Numbered from the stretch's first letter, positions 18,932 through 27,840 are shown. The stretch is DNA of 64,000 nucleotides from Akkermansiaceae bacterium (GCA_024233115.1 JACKQB010000001.1:682001-746000); one strand, 5' to 3'. A program made the numbers and translations. Notes: generated from the letters alone by a model not told the origin.

Positions 18932-19795
18932 ATGAAGTCGTTCATCCTCGCCTCCCGACCCAAAACACTACCCGCCGCCATTGTGCCGGTGTGGGTAGGT
19001 TGCGTGCTGACCTTCCATCTCACCGGCACGTGGCACGGGTGGTTGGCGTTTTACACGGTGATGGGGGCGGTCTGGATCCAGATCGCGACGAATTTTTTCA
19101 ACGACGCAATCGATGCGGACAAGGGCGCCGATACCGGGGCCAGGCTGGGTCCCGTCAGGGCAACCGCCTCAGGAAAGCTGTCGCGCCATACCGTCTATAT
19201 CACGGCGATGGTTTGTTTGTTGCTGGCGGCAGCCTTTGGTTATCCCTTGTTCGTGGCGCGTGGCTGGCCGATGATCGCGATTGCCTTGCCCTCCTTTTAC
19301 CTGGCCTACGGCTACACGGGGGGACCGCTGCCCTTGGCATACAAAGGCCTGGGGGAGTTGTTTGTGATCCTGTTTTTTGGACTGGTTGCGGTGATGGGAA
19401 CGGTTTTTGTGCAAACTGGAGTCTGGTATCGGGAGGCCGCCATTCTGGGGCTGGCCATCGGATGTTTGTCCGCTGTCCTGATATCCGTCAACAACCTCCG
19501 TGATGTGGATGAAGACCGGTCTAACGGAAAAAACACCCTGGCCGTCAAATGGGGGCGTGCCGCCTCAGTGAACCTTGTCAGGGTGATGACGGTCACAGCT
19601 TATGTTTGTGCCATCACCTTGTTTGATGCCGACCCCAAACTGCTCTGTTTCCTGCCTGCATTCATTCTGGGCCTGTTGATCATCCAGGGACTCTGCAAAC
19701 ATTCCCCCGGGGTGATCTATAACAAGTTTCTCGCCATCTCCGCGCTACAGCTGATTCTTTTTGCGGTTGCATTCCACCTGAACGCCTGTGTCTAG
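18932..19795 (+). CDS. menA: 1,4-dihydroxy-2-naphthoate polyprenyltransferase
   Basis: About 287 residues from the ATG at 18932 (longer upstream frames overlap marC and are not credible). This is a UbiA-superfamily membrane enzyme with about eight helices. The two Asp-rich motifs that bind Mg2+-polyprenyl diphosphate are NFFNDAIDADKGAD and NNLRDVDEDRSNGK. The N-terminal FILASRPKTLPAAIVPV is typical of MenA. It attaches the isoprenoid tail to DHNA to form demethylmenaquinone. menC follows after 5 nt and menE overlaps menC, giving a compact menaquinone cluster. Confidence 0.93.
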   Translation: MKSFILASRPKTLPAAIVPVWVGCVLTFHLTGTWHGWLAFYTVMGAVWIQIATNFFNDAIDADKGADTGARLGPVRATASGKLSRHTVYITAMVCLLLAAAFGYPLFVARGWPMIAIALPSFYLAYGYTGGPLPLAYKGLGELFVILFFGLVAVMGTVFVQTGVWYREAAILGLAIGCLSAVLISVNNLRDVDEDRSNGKNTLAVKWGRAASVNLVRVMTVTAYVCAITLFDADPKLLCFLPAFILGLLIIQGLCKHSPGVIYNKFLAISALQLILFAVAFHLNACV

Positions 19796-19800
19796 TAGAA

Positions 19801-20772
19801 ATGAATCCATCCATCCCCAGCCATCCCATCTCCATCCATCGGTATGCGTTGCGCAGCAAGACATCATTGAATGCCGGGTCCACCCGGTGTGAGCATCATG
19901 GTGCCTTGATCAGGGTCGACGGAGGATATGCGTGCATCCACCCGTGGCCGGAACTGGGGGATGAGGACCTGGACCGGACGCTGGCTCTCCTGGCGTCTGG
20001 CAAACCAACACCTCTGGCCCGCCGCGCCTGGTATTGCGCTCAAATGGATGGCGCGGCGCGGCGCGATGCCATCAGCCTGTTTGATGGACTGGTCGTGCCC
20101 GAAAGCCATGCCACTCTGACGACCGACGATGCGGCTGTGCGGTCCGCCGTAGAGGCGGGTTTTGAGATAGCCAAGCTCAAGGTGGGCAGGCACCTGGCCC
20201 AGGAGGCAGCCTTCATCCGCGAGTATGCCGGGCAGTTTCCCCACCTTGCATGGAGACTCGATTTTAACGGCACGCAAAGTCCGGAATCCGTAGCGGTATT
20301 CCTGGGCACGCTGGGTGATGAGGTCCGCCAAAAGATCGATTTTATCGAAGACGCCTACCTGCCTAACACCAGCCCGTGGGTCGACGCGCTGGCAGCCTAT
20401 GATATCCCGGTGGCGGTGGATCGCGAAGTCGAGGATGTCTGTGGTGGCTACGGTATCGCGGTGATCAAACCGGCACGCAACATCCCGGAACCCCTGCTTG
20501 CTCGCGCAGCAGAGGAAGGAAAACGCGTGGTCTTCACCAGCTATATGGATCACCCGTTAGGGCAGAGTTTTGCTGCCTGGGAGGCAGCTGTGGCCAGGAA
20601 GTCACATGGGAGTCTGGTCAGCACATGCGGTCTGGTGACCCACGGTTTGTTTGAGCCGGATGCGTTTACCGAAGCGCTCGGCAAGCCGGAGCCCTCTTTT
20701 CACCCGGCGGCGGGAACAGGCCTGGGCTTTGATGAATTATTAGCGGCATTGCCATGGACACCCCTGAAATGA
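19801..20772 (+). CDS. menC: o-Succinylbenzoate synthase
   Basis: This 323-residue protein is an enolase-superfamily enzyme. Visible active-site elements are the KxK-type motif (IAKLKVGR), the first metal Asp in WRLDFNGTQ, the Glu in FIEDAYLP, the third acidic residue in VDREVED and the C-terminal Lys in AVIKPAR. It dehydrates SHCHC to 2-succinylbenzoate in menaquinone synthesis. The sequence is more divergent than textbook MenC, but its position between menA and menE supports the call. Its 3' end overlaps menE by 19 nt. Confidence 0.85.
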   Translation: MNPSIPSHPISIHRYALRSKTSLNAGSTRCEHHGALIRVDGGYACIHPWPELGDEDLDRTLALLASGKPTPLARRAWYCAQMDGAARRDAISLFDGLVVPESHATLTTDDAAVRSAVEAGFEIAKLKVGRHLAQEAAFIREYAGQFPHLAWRLDFNGTQSPESVAVFLGTLGDEVRQKIDFIEDAYLPNTSPWVDALAAYDIPVAVDREVEDVCGGYGIAVIKPARNIPEPLLARAAEEGKRVVFTSYMDHPLGQSFAAWEAAVARKSHGSLVSTCGLVTHGLFEPDAFTEALGKPEPSFHPAAGTGLGFDELLAALPWTPLK

Positions 20773-21914
20773 CATCAGCCTCCTTCTGGCAATCAGACCC
20801 ATGCCGGGTGATGGCCAATCCCCTCGATGCCGTTGCGCAGGGTGAGGCCGGCTTGCTCGCACGCTGGGCGGAAAACATCCCCGGGCTGTCAGGTCACATC
20901 CTCTTTGCCACCTCGGGCTCAACAGGTGACGGCAAGTGGGTCGCCCTTTCCCGTGGTGCCCTGCTCGCATCCGCCCGGATGGTCAACCAACATCTGTCGG
21001 CATGCCCTGCCGACCGCTGGTTGCTCGCACTCCCGGAATTCCATGTGGGTGGTATGGGGATACTGGCGCGCTGTTATCTTGCAGACTGTGAAGTCATCCG
21101 GATGGAAGGGAAATGGAACCCACACGTTTACCACGACCTCGCCTGCTCTGGGAACGCGACACTTTCCTCGTTGGTACCGACACAACTCTTCGATCTTGTG
21201 CAGTCCGGAAAACAGGCGCCACCCGGACTGCGGGCTGTTTTGATTGGTGGAGGTCGTCTCGATGACGCGGTCTATCAGCAGGCCGCCGAACTCGGATGGC
21301 CCGTGATGGAAACTTACGGCATGACCGAAACCTGCTCCCAGGTGGCGACCGCGCAGCCGGGTGGCCGGGAGCTCAACATCCTGCCGGGCTGGCAGTCCAG
21401 GGTGACAGAAAAGGGACGGCTGATGCTCAAGGGGGAGGCTCTGCTGAGCGCCTATGTCTCGTCCGGGCACGGTGGCTTCCGGATGTCCGATCCCAAAACC
21501 GACGGCTGGTTTGCCACCGGCGATATCGTCGAGCTGCGCAACAACGCGCTGCGTATCCTCGGCCGGGCGGACCGCTGTGTGAAGATCCTTGGGGAGCTAG
21601 TCAACCTGGCGGAGGTGGAAACAACATTGGCGGCCACCGCACGCAGGCTGGCAACGCCGGTGAACATGCCGAGCGGTGAACTTATCGTGATCGCCTGCGC
21701 TGACCACCGCCGGGGTAGCCGGTTGGTGCTGTGCTCTGACCAGGCGATCGACGGCCACCACCTCATCGGGCAATACAACCAAAGCTGTAAGCCTGTCGAG
21801 CGCATCGATTGTTATTGTTTGTTAGAAAATATTCCGCGCAGCCCGCTGGGGAAAGTGAGGTATGATCAATTGCAGGCGGAGGTGGCCAGACAACGGCTTG
21901 CGCAGGACCAGTAA
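20754..21914 (+). CDS. menE: o-Succinylbenzoate-CoA ligase (AMP-binding)
   Basis: This 386-residue ANL-superfamily enzyme is somewhat shorter than usual. The P-loop ATSGSTGDGKWV, the adenine-binding METYGMTETCSQVA, the ribose-binding DGWFATGD and the hinge GRADRCVKILGELVNLAEVE are present; the C-terminal domain is complete but short. It activates o-succinylbenzoate with ATP and CoA. The start overlaps menC; another ATG lies at 20769. A catalytic Lys is expected near SPLGKVRYD at the end and is present. Confidence 0.9.
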   Translation: MDTPEMTSASFWQSDPCRVMANPLDAVAQGEAGLLARWAENIPGLSGHILFATSGSTGDGKWVALSRGALLASARMVNQHLSACPADRWLLALPEFHVGGMGILARCYLADCEVIRMEGKWNPHVYHDLACSGNATLSSLVPTQLFDLVQSGKQAPPGLRAVLIGGGRLDDAVYQQAAELGWPVMETYGMTETCSQVATAQPGGRELNILPGWQSRVTEKGRLMLKGEALLSAYVSSGHGGFRMSDPKTDGWFATGDIVELRNNALRILGRADRCVKILGELVNLAEVETTLAATARRLATPVNMPSGELIVIACADHRRGSRLVLCSDQAIDGHHLIGQYNQSCKPVERIDCYCLLENIPRSPLGKVRYDQLQAEVARQRLAQDQ

Positions 21915-22168
21915 AATAATGATTGCCATGCAGTGGGCGATAGGTGATACTTTGGGTATCTTGATAATTAAATTATACGACCATTTACGAACGAATGGGA
22001 ATTTAATCCTAACCTGCGTTGGGAGATCTGGAGACCCCGGAATCCTGGCTGCATCCTCACTCCGTTTGAAATCACATCTTAGTGATACTACCCAACTGCC
22101 GTTGAAGTGGGCTGCCGTTGCGTACAACAGATTCACCCGCCACTTGCCCGTCGTTAACCACCAACCCC

Positions 22169-23698
22169 ATGATTCAACCTAACCACCCTGAGCAAGCCCG
22201 CCTTTTTACGGAAAACCCGGCTGTCCCTGATAACCCAAGAAAGAAACCATCCAGTGTGAGGAAGTCACGTATCCAGGAATTCGGTCTCAAGGCACCGTCC
22301 AGTTTAGCAAAGAATTTTGTCCTCGATACCAACGTGCTGTTGCACGATCCAGGATGTCTCAACCAGTTCAAGGAAAACCATATTTGCATCCCTGTGGATG
22401 TTCTTGCCGAACTCGACAAGTTCAAGGGGGAGCAAAGTGAACGTGGTGCCAATGCCCGCCAGGTTCACCGTAAGCTAACCGAGATATTTGCCTCTGGTGA
22501 TGCCGTGACCAGCGGGGTGCCCACCGATGGCGGCGGGACCATCCGCCTGGTGATTTACGATCCCGATTTCTGTGAGAAAAACTCGGAGGAGCTTGGTCAG
22601 TTTCTGCGTGTGTTCCCGGACCGCGAACGGGTGGATCACCGTATCCTGGCGGCCACCGTCTTACTGATGGAGCACAATTCCGCACCTGTCGTCCTGGTGA
22701 CCAAAGACCTCAATATGCAGCTCAAGGCGCGCGCCGTAGGTATCAAGTGCGAGGATTACCTCAACGACAAGGTCGATCCGGTCGAGATCAGCAGCTACGA
22801 TATGCGCTGCGTGGATGTGGACCCGTTAGAACTGCAACGCTTCGCCAGCTCGGGTGAGTTGGAGTTAGAGCACCCGCGCCGCAAGGAGATCGTACTCAAC
22901 CAGTATGTCCTGCTGAAAGCTGGTGAGAAACAAACAATGCCTGCCCGTCTTGATGCGAATGGCACCTTTGTCCGACTACAGATTCCGGAGGTCTTGCGTA
23001 TTCCTGACGGACATCATCTCAAGCCTCTTAACCTCGGGCAGAAATGCTTGATCGACGCATTGCTCAACCCCGATATTTCACTGGTCACCTGTTACGGCCA
23101 GGCCGGAACCGGGAAAACGCTCGTAGCCGTCGCCGCTGGCTTGCATGAAATGTTTAACCGGCGTTACAACGGCCTGACCATCAGTCGGCCCGTCATATCC
23201 ATGGGCGACCAGTTAGGGTTCCTGCCCGGAAGCCTTGATGATAAAATGAGGCCGTGGTTGCAACCGATCTACGATGCGCTCGACTTGTTGATGCAGCCCA
23301 CCACCCCCCAGGGGCCGCGTCGCAAGCAGCAGAAAAAGGACAACATCAACGAAGGCGCAAGCAAACCCTATGATGAGCTGATCGAACGCGGGATCATTGA
23401 AATCGAAGCCCTTTGTTACATCCGGGGCCGATCGATACCGAATCGGTTTTTCATCCTGGACGAAGCCCAGCAGTTGACCCCCCAGGAGGCTAAAACCGTG
23501 GTCACCCGGATGTCCCGTGGTTCGAAACTGGTGCTCTTGGGGGACCCGGCACAGATCGACAACCCCTACGTGGACAGTCGGAGCAACGGCCTCGTGTTTA
23601 CCAGGAATCGATTAAAAGGCCAGACCTTCACCGCCCACGTCACCCTCTCCCGGGGTGAGCGCAGCCCGTTGGCTGAAGCCGGAGCCCAGCTGATGTGA
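22169..23698 (+). CDS. PIN domain-PhoH ATPase fusion
   Basis: About 509 residues from the ATG at 22169. Residues about 45-190 are a PIN nuclease domain (FVLDTNVLLHDP; VPVDVLAELDKFK-like; VTKDLNMQLKA, with the usual acidic residues). Residues about 285-505 are a PhoH-like ATPase: Walker A GQAGTGKT, Walker B FILDEAQQLTP, and LVLLGDPAQID. This PIN-PhoH arrangement is the conserved YlaK/PhoH2 family, thought to be an RNA helicase-RNase. A G/C-rich hairpin repeat follows the stop codon. The 254 nt upstream contain no recognisable gene. Confidence 0.92.
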   Translation: MIQPNHPEQARLFTENPAVPDNPRKKPSSVRKSRIQEFGLKAPSSLAKNFVLDTNVLLHDPGCLNQFKENHICIPVDVLAELDKFKGEQSERGANARQVHRKLTEIFASGDAVTSGVPTDGGGTIRLVIYDPDFCEKNSEELGQFLRVFPDRERVDHRILAATVLLMEHNSAPVVLVTKDLNMQLKARAVGIKCEDYLNDKVDPVEISSYDMRCVDVDPLELQRFASSGELELEHPRRKEIVLNQYVLLKAGEKQTMPARLDANGTFVRLQIPEVLRIPDGHHLKPLNLGQKCLIDALLNPDISLVTCYGQAGTGKTLVAVAAGLHEMFNRRYNGLTISRPVISMGDQLGFLPGSLDDKMRPWLQPIYDALDLLMQPTTPQGPRRKQQKKDNINEGASKPYDELIERGIIEIEALCYIRGRSIPNRFFILDEAQQLTPQEAKTVVTRMSRGSKLVLLGDPAQIDNPYVDSRSNGLVFTRNRLKGQTFTAHVTLSRGERSPLAEAGAQLM

Positions 23699-23732
23699 AC
23701 AAGGGAGCGTGGGCATCCTGCCCGCACCCACG
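23698..23732 (+). repeat. GC-rich hairpin repeat, copy 1
   Basis: This element (AAGGGAGCGTGGGC and then a G/C stem) begins immediately after the phoH stop codon. Very similar copies lie at 34781-34812 (plus) and 53966-54006 (minus). In the best copies the core forms GGGCG-TCC-CGCCC. It may be a REP-like or terminator element. Confidence 0.6.
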
Positions 23733-23806
23733 ATGCCCAGGCACCTGTTATTGACACCGGGAGAGCGCCGCGCTAGTCTGAGCCGCCGCGTAACTCCCTG
23801 CGAACC

Positions 23807-24364
23807 ATGCCGTATTTTACCCGCATTCCTGCCCTCGTTCTTCTCGTTGCTCTAGCGGGGTGCAGTAGCACATCCGAATCCACCCAGCCGTGGATTGGGA
23901 CCTTGCGCCATGAGCTCAATTACCTGGGCGCGCGCAACTGGATTGTTGTCGCCGAGGCGGCTTTCCCGATCCAGAGCCGCCGGGGTCTGCGTGTGGTCCA
24001 GATTGACGGGGATATTCCCGAGATCGTCGATGGGGTCGAGCTGGTGATCGAGGAAAAACATCACGTCAAACCCCGTTTATACGTCACCTCTGAAATAGCC
24101 AGCGTTCCCTACGATTACGCCCCTGGCATCGAAAACTACCGCAAGCAGTTGAAAATAGCTCTCCATGGCAGGGAGACGGTGCAGCTCGATAATGCCATGC
24201 TGATGCGCATGCTCAACGATGCCACCAAGACCTACCGTGTGCTGGTGATCAAGACCCGGACCGCGCTGCCGTATTCCTCGGTTTTCATGGAGCTGGGCAG
24301 TGGTTACTGGGATGCGGAATCCGAATCCGCCCTCAGGGATGTGATGGACAGGAAGAAGGGGTAG
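23807..24364 (+). CDS. Lipoprotein, possibly RbsD/FucU-like fold
   Basis: This 185-residue protein has a lipobox (LVALAGC, Cys about residue 19), so it is a membrane-anchored lipoprotein. The body loosely resembles the RbsD/FucU sugar mutarotase family: LGARNWIVVAEAAFPIQ parallels the LG..D.LVV.DAGLP region, IDGDIPEIVDGVE parallels the next strand, and LPYSSVFMELG parallels the C-terminal PYANIIL. The similarity is by eye and weak; a secreted lipidated RbsD-like protein would be unusual. It stands alone between phoH and the RNase III-like gene. Confidence 0.5.
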   Translation: MPYFTRIPALVLLVALAGCSSTSESTQPWIGTLRHELNYLGARNWIVVAEAAFPIQSRRGLRVVQIDGDIPEIVDGVELVIEEKHHVKPRLYVTSEIASVPYDYAPGIENYRKQLKIALHGRETVQLDNAMLMRMLNDATKTYRVLVIKTRTALPYSSVFMELGSGYWDAESESALRDVMDRKKG

Positions 24365-24426
24365 TTGTCGGTTAATCGTTATTAGTTATTAGGGAATGCA
24401 TTCGCCTCGATGGCGGCTCCAGGCAT

Positions 24427-24463
24427 TGGAATTTCGAGTTTAGAACTTAAAACTTAAAAACAG
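24427..24463 (+). repeat. AT-rich dispersed intergenic repeat, copy 1
   Basis: The stretch contains GGAATTTCGAGTTTAGAA followed by two CTTAAAA units. Related copies are at 26089-26126, 55971-56014 (inverted), 56051-56083 and 58593-58628. All lie between genes. Function unknown. Confidence 0.5.
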
Positions 24464-24466
24464 TAG

Positions 24467-24814
24467 ATGGCCGCACCGAAGAAAATGGATGAAGAGCTGA
24501 TGCGTGAACGTGAGGAAGCGTGGGTCGGCGATGCCGTGCTCGCGCTTTTTATGCGTCGACTCATCCTCAGGGAGCAGGGGAGGATGGATGGTGAGATGTT
24601 TATCCGCTGCACCTCGAACGACTTCCTCCGCAACATCGGCAATGCCACTTCCGTCGAAGCGCTGATCGGCAGGATCTATGAGGAGCAGGGCCTTGAAGCC
24701 GCCTTTGAATGGATGGAGTTCCAGCTGGTTCCGGTGTTTCGCCAGCAGGAAAAAAACCATCGCAACCGCGAGGCCCAGAGGCTTAAGAAGGGGGGTAAGC
24801 GGAAGAAAAAGTAG
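24467..24814 (+). CDS. Small RNase III-domain protein (Mini-III-like)
   Basis: A 115-residue protein with two RNase III-fold landmarks: REEAWVGDAVLALFMRRL, matching the signature E-x-x-G-D-A-V-L, and VEALIGRIYEEQGLEAAF, matching the conserved E-A-[LF]-[IL]-G-x-[IVL]-[YF] helix. There is no dsRNA-binding domain; the last about 20 residues are strongly basic (RREAQRLKKGGKRKKK-type) and could bind RNA instead. This resembles Mini-III, which trims 23S rRNA ends. The exact substrate is unknown. The start at 24467 follows a copy of the AT-rich repeat. Confidence 0.7.
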   Translation: MAAPKKMDEELMREREEAWVGDAVLALFMRRLILREQGRMDGEMFIRCTSNDFLRNIGNATSVEALIGRIYEEQGLEAAFEWMEFQLVPVFRQQEKNHRNREAQRLKKGGKRKKK

Positions 24815-24833
24815 GACAGCTTTGCAAGCTGTC
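24805..24833 (-). terminator. Rho-independent terminator for the M20 peptidase gene
   Basis: A perfect 8-bp inverted repeat GACAGCTT-TGC-AAGCTGTC (24815-24833) is followed on the minus strand by CTAC and five Ts. It lies between two convergent genes and should end the minus-strand transcript. Confidence 0.65.
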
Positions 24834-24849
24834 GGCAGGATAGGGAGGG

Positions 24850-25992
24850 TCAGGAAGCGGTCCCTAACGACCGGATCAAATTCTCAAAATAAACCACTCC
24901 ATCCTCCAGGTCTTTGATTTTAATAAACTCATCCTTGGTGTGGGCCTGGTCGATGGAGCCGGGGCCGATACAGACCGACGGGATACCTGCGGCATTGAGG
25001 TGGGCGGCATCGGAGAACCACGGGGCACCGACGGTTTTTGATCCGGGGTTGGCCTTTTGCAAACGTTGGATCCATGGGTGCCCGGCCGGGACATCCATCG
25101 GGGGGTTTTCATGGGGATTGACCACCTTGATGGGGAGTTTTTGTTTGGCGATAACCCGCTCAACCAGATGCAAGGCTCCGGAGTCATCATAGAGGGCCGG
25201 GGTGGTCCGGATGTCGATCTGGCATGATGCGAAATCGGGGACGATGTTAGGCTGCTTTCCTCCAGTGATGGTCCCCACGTTCAGTGTCGAACCCCCAAGG
25301 ACCGGGTGGGTGTATTGAGCCAGCTTGTGAGTGAGCTTTTTTTCAAGAAGGTCGAGTGCGCGGACAAGTTTGAGGATGGCGTTGTCGCCCAGCTCTGGTT
25401 GTGAAGCGTGCGCGGCCTTGCCGGTGGCGCTGAGGGTGGCCCAGAGCGATCCCTTGGTGACGTTGACGATCTCGAGGGAGGTGGGTTCACCCGCCATCGC
25501 GAACTGGTATTCAGTGGCGTGGTGCCTGGCAAAGTGCTTGGATCCGTGCTGGGAGGCTTCCTCACCCATGAAGCCGACAAAATCGATCGCCACAGCAAGC
25601 CCGGGAAGGAGCTCTTTGCAGTGGTTGAGGGCTTGCAACATCGATGCCATCGGGCCTTTGGTGTCGGATGCCCCGCGACCGAGTATGCGGTCGTTATGGA
25701 TCATACCGAAGCTGTCGATATCCATTCCGGCAATGCTGACGGTATCCAGGTGCGGGGCGAGCAGGATGCGGGGGCGCGGATCCTCGCCGTCACCGGAGTA
25801 GGGGCAGCGGCCGATCACATTGGGTCGCCTGGGGTGGACTTCTTCCTGGGCGACGGTGTATCCGATCTCCTCGAGGTAGTTTTGCACAAAATCAGCCATG
25901 GCGGCTTCACCGGTCCCGTCAGGTGAGCAGTCGGGGTTGACGCTGGGGATTCGGATCAGGGTCTGAAGGAGGCTGACGACTTGGCTTGGCAT
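24850..25992 (-). CDS. M20 family metallopeptidase (ArgE/DapE-like)
   Basis: This 380-residue protein shows a dizinc M20 core: LLAPHLDTVSI (His and Asp ligands), GRGASDTKGPMA (bridging Asp), GFMGEEASQHGS (the catalytic Glu and adjacent ligand) and a late GAPWFSDAAHLNAAGIP region, with a dimerisation domain in between (about 175-285). ArgE, DapE and related deacylases share this pattern; specificity for N-acetylornithine or succinyl-diaminopimelate is not decidable. No amino-acid-pathway genes flank it. Confidence 0.85.
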   Translation of the reverse strand: MPSQVVSLLQTLIRIPSVNPDCSPDGTGEAAMADFVQNYLEEIGYTVAQEEVHPRRPNVIGRCPYSGDGEDPRPRILLAPHLDTVSIAGMDIDSFGMIHNDRILGRGASDTKGPMASMLQALNHCKELLPGLAVAIDFVGFMGEEASQHGSKHFARHHATEYQFAMAGEPTSLEIVNVTKGSLWATLSATGKAAHASQPELGDNAILKLVRALDLLEKKLTHKLAQYTHPVLGGSTLNVGTITGGKQPNIVPDFASCQIDIRTTPALYDDSGALHLVERVIAKQKLPIKVVNPHENPPMDVPAGHPWIQRLQKANPGSKTVGAPWFSDAAHLNAAGIPSVCIGPGSIDQAHTKDEFIKIKDLEDGVVYFENLIRSLGTAS

Positions 25993-26002
25993 GGGCTTTT
26001 TA

Positions 26003-26033
26003 AACCACGGAAGACACGGAAAACACAGAAGTT
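26003..26033 (+). repeat. Intergenic 'CCACGGAAGACACGGAA' type repeat
   Basis: AACCACGGAAGACACGGAA and following bases form an imperfect heptanucleotide repeat. Degenerate relatives occur at 49670-49707 and 58718-58736. Similar strings are common between genes in Verrucomicrobia and Planctomycetes; no function is known. Confidence 0.4.
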
Positions 26034-26088
26034 TTTTCGGCAGCCATCGGTCAGGGCGGCAGGGCGGCTTGTGGACACCCCCAATATG

Positions 26089-26126
26089 AGGTATTTGGTA
26101 TTTGGAGTTTAGGGCTTAGGAGTTAA
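26089..26126 (+). repeat. AT-rich dispersed intergenic repeat, copy 2
   Basis: This copy contains GGTATTTGGTATTTGGAG and then TTTAGGGCTTAGGAGTT. It lies immediately upstream of hpt, within 10 nt of its start, so it could affect translation or transcription of that gene. The other copies are listed under 24427. Confidence 0.5.
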
Positions 26127-26135
26127 CATCCGCGT

Positions 26136-26669
26136 ATGCACGGTGACATTGAGAAGGTATTGATAGATGAGGACGTGATCCAGAAGCGCCTGGATTTGCT
26201 GGCTGAAAAAGTGACGACGGATTTCGAAGGCAAACCGATCGTGGTGGTGGCTTTGCTCAAGGGGGCGATTCTGTTTATGGCCGACCTGCTGCGCCGGGTG
26301 CCATTGCCCATGGAGATTGAATGTCTCAATGTGGCGAGTTACCATGGCGGCACCGAAAGTAGCGGTGAGGTGTCGTTTCTCGATAAATCCCTGCCCGAGG
26401 TAAGCGGTAGGTCGGTATTGTTGCTCGACGACATCCTCGATACGGGGCGGACATTGGATGCGGTGATGAAGAAATTGAAACAACAGGGCGCCACTGAAGT
26501 AAAAACCTGTGTGTTGTTAGCCAAGGACATCCCGCGTGACCTGGTGATGGAGGCCGACTACACAGGCTTTGTCATCGGTGATGAATTTGTGGTGGGGTAT
26601 GGGCTTGATTATAAAGGCCGCTACCGTAACCTGCCGTTTGTGGGTATCCTCAAGAAATCTGCCATCTAA
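26136..26669 (+). CDS. hpt: Hypoxanthine phosphoribosyltransferase
   Basis: This 177-residue protein has the type I PRTase signature LLLDDILDTGRTL (PRPP-binding loop) and the purine-specific features VVALLKGAILFMADLLRR and CLNVASYHG near the N-terminus, plus VGYGLDYKGRYRNLPFVGIL at the C-terminus, which holds the base. It salvages hypoxanthine (and guanine) to IMP/GMP. Length is normal. The LOG-family gene starts 13 nt downstream on the same strand. Confidence 0.94.
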   Translation: MHGDIEKVLIDEDVIQKRLDLLAEKVTTDFEGKPIVVVALLKGAILFMADLLRRVPLPMEIECLNVASYHGGTESSGEVSFLDKSLPEVSGRSVLLLDDILDTGRTLDAVMKKLKQQGATEVKTCVLLAKDIPRDLVMEADYTGFVIGDEFVVGYGLDYKGRYRNLPFVGILKKSAI

Positions 26670-26682
26670 TTCGTTTGATTGT

Positions 26683-27810
26683 ATGAAAAACGCCACGATC
26701 CGGGAAATCGACACCCTTGCAGAGATCTACCGACAAAAGGGAAAGCTTAATCATGCCGTTGTTCAGGGCCTGGATTTGACCAAGGTGCCGATCCATTGGG
26801 AGACGGTCGAGTGCCAGGGTGCTTTTTTCCTCGGTTGCCTCTTTCCCGATCATCTCGACCTGGAGATACTGCGCCACAGAGGGGCGTTGATCTATCCCCG
26901 TATCCCCGGGCTTCCATACCATGCCAACCGGCATACCCTCTACTCGCGGGAGGAGCTGATGGAGGGCTGGACACCAGCGGTCGACAATAGCCTGGACAAG
27001 CGGATCTACGACCACTTCCACGACAAGGGCAGGAATCGTCCCGACGTGCTTGAGGCCCTGGCCCAGAGGATTCACGACCATGCGGTTGATGATGCCTTGC
27101 ATGATTTGTTAGATGGTGGCGGTGACCACGGTGAGAAAAAGAAAGTGGTCGCCGTCATGGGGGGGCACGGCACGCCACGCACAGACCCTTATTACAGGAA
27201 AGTGGCCCGGATCACGCGTGACTTGACCCGGATGGGGTATTTCATCGCCTCCGGAGGTGGTCCGGGGACCATGGAGGCGGCGAACCTGGGTGCGTGGCTG
27301 GCCAATGCGCCCGATGAGGCGCTTGACGAGGCGCTTGCCATTCTCGGCAGGTCCCCCGTTTTTACCGATGATGGTTTTATGAAACACGCGCAAGCGGTGA
27401 TTGATCTGCATCCCCACGGTAGTGCCAGCCTGGCCGTGCCAACGTGGTTCTACGGTCACGAGCCGACCAATTTGTTCTCCCGTCATATCGCCAAGTATTT
27501 TTCCAACAGTATCCGCGAAGACGGTTTGCTGGCCATTGCCACTTACGGGGTGATCTTCGCGCCCGGCAGTGCCGGTACGACCCAGGAGATCTTTATGGAC
27601 GCCACCCAGAACCACTACGTGACCTTTGATGTGATCAGCCCCATGATCTTTTTGGGTGAAAAACGCTACCGCCAGGACACGATGCTCTTCGAGTGTATCA
27701 GCCAGCTTGCAGAGGGACGGGAGTATGCCAAGTATCTGTTATGTACGGATATGGTGGAAGAAGTGGTGCAGGCCATTGCAGCGTTCCAGCCGGGTTCCAC
27801 CCAGGGCTAA
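26683..27810 (+). CDS. LOG family (nucleotide-binding/phosphoribohydrolase-like) protein
   Basis: About 375 residues from the ATG at 26683 (longer frames overlap hpt and are rejected). The Rossmann-fold LOG motifs are present: VAVMGGHGTPR near residue 155, ASGGGPGTMEAANLGAW, and FAPGSAGTTQEIFMDATQNHY, a variant of PGGxGTxxE. LOG proteins cleave ribose phosphate from nucleotides such as cytokinin or AMP. This one has about 140 additional N-terminal residues, as in the larger bacterial LOG-related family, so the exact activity is uncertain. Its position behind hpt fits purine metabolism. Confidence 0.8.
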   Translation: MKNATIREIDTLAEIYRQKGKLNHAVVQGLDLTKVPIHWETVECQGAFFLGCLFPDHLDLEILRHRGALIYPRIPGLPYHANRHTLYSREELMEGWTPAVDNSLDKRIYDHFHDKGRNRPDVLEALAQRIHDHAVDDALHDLLDGGGDHGEKKKVVAVMGGHGTPRTDPYYRKVARITRDLTRMGYFIASGGGPGTMEAANLGAWLANAPDEALDEALAILGRSPVFTDDGFMKHAQAVIDLHPHGSASLAVPTWFYGHEPTNLFSRHIAKYFSNSIREDGLLAIATYGVIFAPGSAGTTQEIFMDATQNHYVTFDVISPMIFLGEKRYRQDTMLFECISQLAEGREYAKYLLCTDMVEEVVQAIAAFQPGSTQG

Positions 27811-27815
27811 CAGAT

Positions 27816-27840
27816 CCGATTCATGCAATCGGCTACTTTT
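27816..27840 (+). terminator. Possible terminator of the hpt-LOG transcript
   Basis: The inverted repeat CCGATT-CATGC-AATCGG is followed by CTACTTTT. The stem is short (6 bp) and the T-run overlaps the end of the convergent GH31 gene. Confidence 0.4.

Noticed and set aside
21915..22168. Possible RNA gene in the menE-phoH gap
   Set aside because: No cloverleaf, riboswitch or strong hairpin could be found.
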